Source of the DNA: DASXRA01 sp036502575 | GTDB taxonomy: Bacteria; Actinomycetota; Actinomycetes; Mycobacteriales; Jatrophihabitantaceae | Reading direction: 5' to 3' | DNA length: 64,000 bases | NCBI GenBank assembly: GCA_036502575.1 | Contig: DASXYL010000052.1 | Location: forward strand, 1 to 64,000 | Shown here: positions 60,748 through 64,000 of the stretch, one piece after another | Numbering within the stretch: position 1 is the stretch's first letter | How the letters are laid out: the number at the start of each line of letters is the position of its first letter | The notes under the pieces: model-generated | What the model saw: the letters and a program-made list of their open reading frames with translations, nothing else | Told to the model about the DNA's origin: nothing | The model's database searches: none | Made by a program: the position numbers and the translations under genes

Positions 60748-61323
60748 TCAGCCGATGCTGAAGGTGGCCGTGCGTCCGTCGATCTGGCCGAACTGTGCGT
60801 GCAGGGTGTAGTTGCCGGCGCCGACGCGCTGCCGGTGGCCGACGCAATGCGGCTGTGACGACAGCCCGGTCCACCTGATCGAGCGGCGCACCGACTGCCG
60901 CGGTGTGAGGGTCAGCGGGCTAGCGCCGGGCTGGACCTGGCAGTCGTGGCTCCCCCACACCCGCGATTCGCCGTTGTAGACGAGCAACTCGATCTCGCTG
61001 TCGGACAGGTTGGCGACGCACGGCGCCTGCCCGGTGTTGGTCACCTGGATCTCGAGCTCGGGCTGCTGGCCGACCTGGTAGCGCTTGGCCTGGGTCTGCG
61101 CGGCGATGCTCAGTACCGACGGCACGCAGGGCACCGCGGCGGGTGTCGACGTGTGCTTGGTGGGCGTGGGGGCCGACGTGTGGGCGCCGGCCGGCTTCTT
61201 CTTGTCGCCACCGGAGACGAACACCACGTAGACGGTGAGGACGGTGAGCAGCACCGCGCCGGCGAAGAGGAGCCGCCGACGCCAGTAAACGGCCGGTGAC
61301 AACGATCCGATTGGGCGCAGCAT
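60748..61323 (-). CDS. Membrane-anchored DUF4232-like protein
   Basis: A 191-residue protein: N-terminal cytoplasmic basic part, one membrane helix (LLFAGAVLLTVLTVYVVFV), a Thr/Pro/Lys linker and an extracytoplasmic beta-sandwich (PELEIQVTNTGQAPCVANLS; VWGSHDCQVQPG; SVRRSIRWTGLSSQPHC). The Cys pairs probably form disulfides. Similar proteins sit next to mutY in other actinobacteria; function unknown. Divergent from mutY. Confidence 0.75.
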   Translation of the reverse strand: MLRPIGSLSPAVYWRRRLLFAGAVLLTVLTVYVVFVSGGDKKKPAGAHTSAPTPTKHTSTPAAVPCVPSVLSIAAQTQAKRYQVGQQPELEIQVTNTGQAPCVANLSDSEIELLVYNGESRVWGSHDCQVQPGASPLTLTPRQSVRRSIRWTGLSSQPHCVGHRQRVGAGNYTLHAQFGQIDGRTATFSIG

Positions 61324-61380
61324 CGTCGCGTCACGCTAGCCGATGAGCCATTGCCGGTCGCATCGAAGAGACTGGTGCCC

Positions 61381-62244
61381 GTGGACGAGTTGCTTTCCTG
61401 GTACGGCCGAGCCGCGCGGGACCTGCCGTGGCGGCGTCCGGGCGCCTCGCCGTGGGCGGTGCTCGTCAGCGAGGTGATGTTGCAGCAGACGCCGGTTGTC
61501 CGAGTGCTGCCGGCATATCAGGACTGGATGGCGCGGTGGCCGACGCCGGCGGCGCTGGCTGCCGCCACGCCGGGCGAGGCGGTGCGCGCCTGGGGCAAGT
61601 TGGGCTATCCGCGACGCGCGCTGCGCCTGCACTCGTGCGCGGTCGCGTTGGTCTCGCGGTACGGGGGCGAGGTGCCCGCCTCGGTCGAAGCCCTGCTGGA
61701 GTTGCCCGGGGTGGGCGCGTACACGGCACGCGCGGTGGCGGCGTTCGCGTTCGGGCAGCGCCAGCCCGTCGTCGACACGAACGTGCGCCGGGTCGTGGCC
61801 CGAGCCTTCACCGGGCAGGGCGAGGCGGGGCCGCCGTCGGCCGCGCGCGATCTGGCCGCGGTCGAGGCGCTGCTGCCGTCTGCGCCCGCGGTCGCGGCTC
61901 GGGCCAGCGTCGCGCTCATGGAGCTCGGGGCGCTGGTGTGCACCGCCCGCACACCCCGCTGCGGCGACTGCCCGCTGCGTGGCTCGTGCGCGTGGCGGCT
62001 GGCGGGTTCGCCGCCCTACCGCGGCCCGACGGTGCGCCCGCAACGGTTCGCCGGCACCGACCGCCAAGTGCGGGGCTTGCTGCTCGACGTCCTGCGCGCG
62101 TCCCCGTCGCCGGTCGAGGCAGCCGCGTTGGACGTCGTGTGGCCCGATGCGGGGCAACGCAGCCGCGCCCTGGACGCCCTGATCGTGGACGGCCTGATCG
62201 ACCCGCTGCCCGACGGCCGCTACGCGTTGCCCGGCGCCTCGTGA
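61381..62244 (+). CDS. mutY: A/G-specific adenine glycosylase MutY
   Basis: Base-excision repair enzyme that removes A opposite 8-oxoG. About 287 residues from GTG 61381 (VDELLSWYGRAARDLPWR; GAAGAGA 9 bases upstream); GTG 61375 and TTG 61351 are in frame. Catalytic Glu is in EVMLQQTPV, Asp in VDTNVRRVVARAF, and HhH is LLELPGVGAYTARAV. The [4Fe-4S] site is CTARTPRCGDCPLRGSC. There is no C-terminal NUDIX-type domain, as in mycobacteria. Confidence 0.95.
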   Translation: MDELLSWYGRAARDLPWRRPGASPWAVLVSEVMLQQTPVVRVLPAYQDWMARWPTPAALAAATPGEAVRAWGKLGYPRRALRLHSCAVALVSRYGGEVPASVEALLELPGVGAYTARAVAAFAFGQRQPVVDTNVRRVVARAFTGQGEAGPPSAARDLAAVEALLPSAPAVAARASVALMELGALVCTARTPRCGDCPLRGSCAWRLAGSPPYRGPTVRPQRFAGTDRQVRGLLLDVLRASPSPVEAAALDVVWPDAGQRSRALDALIVDGLIDPLPDGRYALPGAS

Positions 62245-62259
62245 ACGGTTTTGCCTGAA

Positions 62260-62307
62260 CGGTTTTGGTCACCCAGCCGGATATATGACGGCGGGTGACC
62301 AAAACCG
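62260..62307. terminator. Palindromic repeat family member 2, terminator
   Basis: Arms CGGTTTTGGTCACCC (62260-62274) and GGGTGACCAAAACCG (62293-62307) with an inner GCCG/CGGC stem and loop GATATATGA. Between the convergent mutY and DUF402 genes. Related to the elements at 46252 and 62898. Confidence 0.8.
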
Positions 62308-62315
62308 GATCAGGA

Positions 62316-62867
62316 TCACCCCGGCGACCAGGCCGCCCAGGACTCGTCCCACCATCGCTCACCGCGGTCGAGCGCGGCGGCCACCTTCGCCGCCTCGGTG
62401 CGAACCGCCGCAACCTCGTCGGGCGGGAACATGCCGTCGCGCGCCATCTGCTCGAAGCTCTCGACGTCCTTCCACCGATAGCGGCCGTCGGGCGAGAGCA
62501 CCAGATCCAGCTCCTGGTCGAACGTCTCGAACCCCTCGGCCACGCGACGGAACGGTTCTTGGAAGTTCACGTACCAGTGCGAGAAGGCTCGGTTGGGGCC
62601 TTGCCAGAATGCCCAGACCGAATGGGCGACCCCGGGCCACAGCTGCATGACGACCCCGTGGCCGCGAAACGCCCGGTGCTGCAGCCACGGATGCTCGCCC
62701 CACGGGAAGTCGGGGTCGGGGCTCGAGAACGGGGCACCCTCGGCGAGGTAGACCACCAGGGTGTCGCCGTCGTCGCTCAACACATGCACCGGTATCGACA
62801 GCCACACCTTGCCGAACCGCGCCCACCTGGCCTGGATCAGCTGACCCACCGCGAACGGTTCACCCAC
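62316..62867 (-). CDS. DUF402 protein (nucleoside-tri/diphosphatase-like)
   Basis: A 183-residue DUF402 / FomD-like protein. Marks are VVMQLWPGVAHSVWAFW, the family core HWYVNFQEPFRRVAEGFETFDQELDLVLSPDGRYRWKDVESFEQM (Glu/Asp metal-site pattern) and PPDEVAAVRTEA. Relatives hydrolyse nucleoside tri- or diphosphates or CMP-linked intermediates; substrate here unknown. Length is normal. Confidence 0.85.
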   Translation of the reverse strand: MGEPFAVGQLIQARWARFGKVWLSIPVHVLSDDGDTLVVYLAEGAPFSSPDPDFPWGEHPWLQHRAFRGHGVVMQLWPGVAHSVWAFWQGPNRAFSHWYVNFQEPFRRVAEGFETFDQELDLVLSPDGRYRWKDVESFEQMARDGMFPPDEVAAVRTEAAKVAAALDRGERWWDESWAAWSPG

Positions 62868-62897
62868 CGAAACGAGGCTAGCCCCCGCGCTGAACGG

Positions 62898-62939
62898 TTT
62901 TGGTCGCCCAGGCGTCTATACGATGCCGGGCGGCCAAAA
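62898..62939. terminator. Palindromic repeat family member 3
   Basis: TTTTGGTCGCCC and GGGCGGCCAAAA arms (one G-T pair) with an inner GGC/GCC stem and loop GTCTATACGAT. Lies between DUF402 and clpC. Confidence 0.75.
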
Positions 62940-63028
62940 GCACGGGCGGCCACCTGGTGACCACGACGGGCCGCAGCCGCGCCGGCGGACCGATCAACGA
63001 TCGATCCTTCCGGCGCGATCCGCTTGCT

Positions 63029-64000
63029 CTACTCGCTGACGACGTCCGCGGGAATGACGACGTCCGGCACGGGTGCCGGCTTGGCCTCGCCGCGGAAGGT
63101 GAACTTCCCGTCCTTCTCCGAAGCAGTCTCGGACGGCTCCGCGTCGATGACCACGATCTGCCCGGCCGCCAGCTCGCCGAACAGGATCTTCTCCGACAGG
63201 GAGTCCTCGATCTCACGCTGGATGGTGCGGCGCAGTGGCCGCGCGCCCAGCACGGGGTCGTACCCCTTCTTGGCCAGCAACTTCTTGGCCGCGTCTGTGA
63301 GCTCGAGGCCCATGTCCTTGTTGCGCATCTGCGTGTCGAGCAGCGCCAGCCGCAGGTCGACGATGTGGACGATCTCGTCCTCGGTCAGCTGGTGGAACAC
63401 GATCGTGTCGTCGATGCGGTTGAGGAACTCAGGGCGGAAGTGCTGCTTGAGCTCGTCGGTGACCTTCTGCTTCATCCGCTCGTAGTTCGACGACTCGTCG
63501 TTGGACGCCTGGAAGCCCAGGTTGACCGACTTGGAGACGTCGCGGGTGCCCAGGTTGGTGGTCAGGATCAGCACCGTGTTCTTGAAGTCCACGATGCGGC
63601 CCTGGCCGTCGGTGAGCCGCCCGTCTTCGAGCACCTGCAGCAGCGTGTTGAACACGTCCGGGTGAGCCTTCTCGACCTCGTCGAACAGCACGACGCTGAA
63701 CGGCTTGCGGCGCACCTTCTCGGTGAGCTGGCCACCCTCGTCGTAGCCGACGTAGCCGGGGGGCGCCCCGACCAGTCGCGACACGGTGTACCGGTCGTGG
63801 AACTCGGACATGTCCAGCTGGATCAGCGCGTCGTCGTCACCGAACAGGAACTCGGCCAGCGTCTTGGCCAGCTCGGTCTTACCCACACCGGACGGGCCGG
63901 CGAAGATGAACGAGCCACCGGGACGCTTCGGGTCCTTCAACCCGGCCCGTGTACGCCGGATCGCCTGGGACACGGCCTTGATCGCCTGCTGCTGGCCGAC
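63029..64000 (-). CDS. clpC: ClpC ATPase, C-terminal part, cut by window edge
   Basis: The AAA+ unfoldase partner of ClpP. Only the second ATPase domain and C-terminus are in the window; the frame is open to the last base (VGQQQAIKA precedes VSQAIRRTRAGL). Walker A is GPSGVGKTEL, Walker B is VVLFDEVEKAHP, sensor 1 is LILTTNLGTRD, sensor 2 is GARPLRRTIQREIEDSL, with the pore loop GYVGYDEGG. The C-terminal tail is Pro/Ala-rich. The mutY-clpC order agrees with mycobacteria. Confidence 0.97.
   Translation of the reverse strand, partial: VGQQQAIKAVSQAIRRTRAGLKDPKRPGGSFIFAGPSGVGKTELAKTLAEFLFGDDDALIQLDMSEFHDRYTVSRLVGAPPGYVGYDEGGQLTEKVRRKPFSVVLFDEVEKAHPDVFNTLLQVLEDGRLTDGQGRIVDFKNTVLILTTNLGTRDVSKSVNLGFQASNDESSNYERMKQKVTDELKQHFRPEFLNRIDDTIVFHQLTEDEIVHIVDLRLALLDTQMRNKDMGLELTDAAKKLLAKKGYDPVLGARPLRRTIQREIEDSLSEKILFGELAAGQIVVIDAEPSETASEKDGKFTFRGEAKPAPVPDVVIPADVVSE

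Overview
The window is high-GC DNA from an actinobacterium. The right part has the gene order of a mycobacterial chromosome segment: rlmB, cysS, ispF, ispD and carD on the minus strand facing an lpqE-like gene, radA and disA on the plus strand, then mutY and clpC. Rearranged, this is the neighbourhood of M. tuberculosis Rv3579c-Rv3596c. Several genes appear leaderless, GTG starts are common, and many operon genes overlap by 4 bases (ATGA/GTGA), all usual for actinobacteria. The species cannot be fixed from sequence alone; a soil actinomycete outside Mycobacterium is likely (inference).

Region 1 (1-16.8 kb) is mixed and partly accessory: a transposase end, a decayed methyltransferase, an ArsR/SRPBCC/RibD-like operon, a secreted esterase, a HipA-like/DUF3037 pair, an L,D-transpeptidase, the zinc-free ribosomal proteins L33 and L31 behind a probable Zur box, an FKBP lipoprotein, a tightly operated promoter in front of a 68-residue protein, a secreted lipase, an AraC/oxidoreductase pair, and an AbiE-like pair whose nucleotidyltransferase half is broken.

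Region 2 (16.8-43.6 kb) looks like two genomic islands in tandem. An intact tRNA-Thr(TGT) lies at 43528-43603, and 45-46 bases of its 3' half are repeated in the same orientation at 16820 and 25992. The first island (about 9 kb) is rich in secreted phosphoesterases plus a pstB remnant and is decaying. The second (about 17.5 kb) is a metal-homeostasis island: a five-gene peptide/nickel-type ABC importer, an ArsR regulator, an MFS transporter, two CRGCCCG-motif redox-type proteins, a P1B-4 metal ATPase, two Fur-family regulators, a ZnuABC-type importer with two permeases, a CmtR-like/CDF efflux pair, and an SmtB / His-rich protein / Zur operon. No integrase survives in either.

Region 3 (43.7-56.7 kb) is core chromosome: acyltransferase and GNAT pair, a UgpC/MsmK-type sugar ABC ATPase, an F420-NADP-type reductase, rlmB-cysS, a Cys/Met PLP enzyme, ispF-ispD-carD, lpqE-like, SDR, radA and disA.

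Region 4 (56.7-60.7 kb) holds the most novel arrangement: a large LAL/LuxR regulator flanked by two paralogous DUF4242-like small proteins and three micropeptides. Three promoters share a 25-base box and a TAGCGT/C -10 element at an identical 16-base spacing, and all appear to give leaderless messages. One is embedded in the last codons of the regulator. Region 5 (60.7-64 kb) is mutY, a DUF402 protein, members of a palindromic terminator family, and the 3' part of clpC running off the window.
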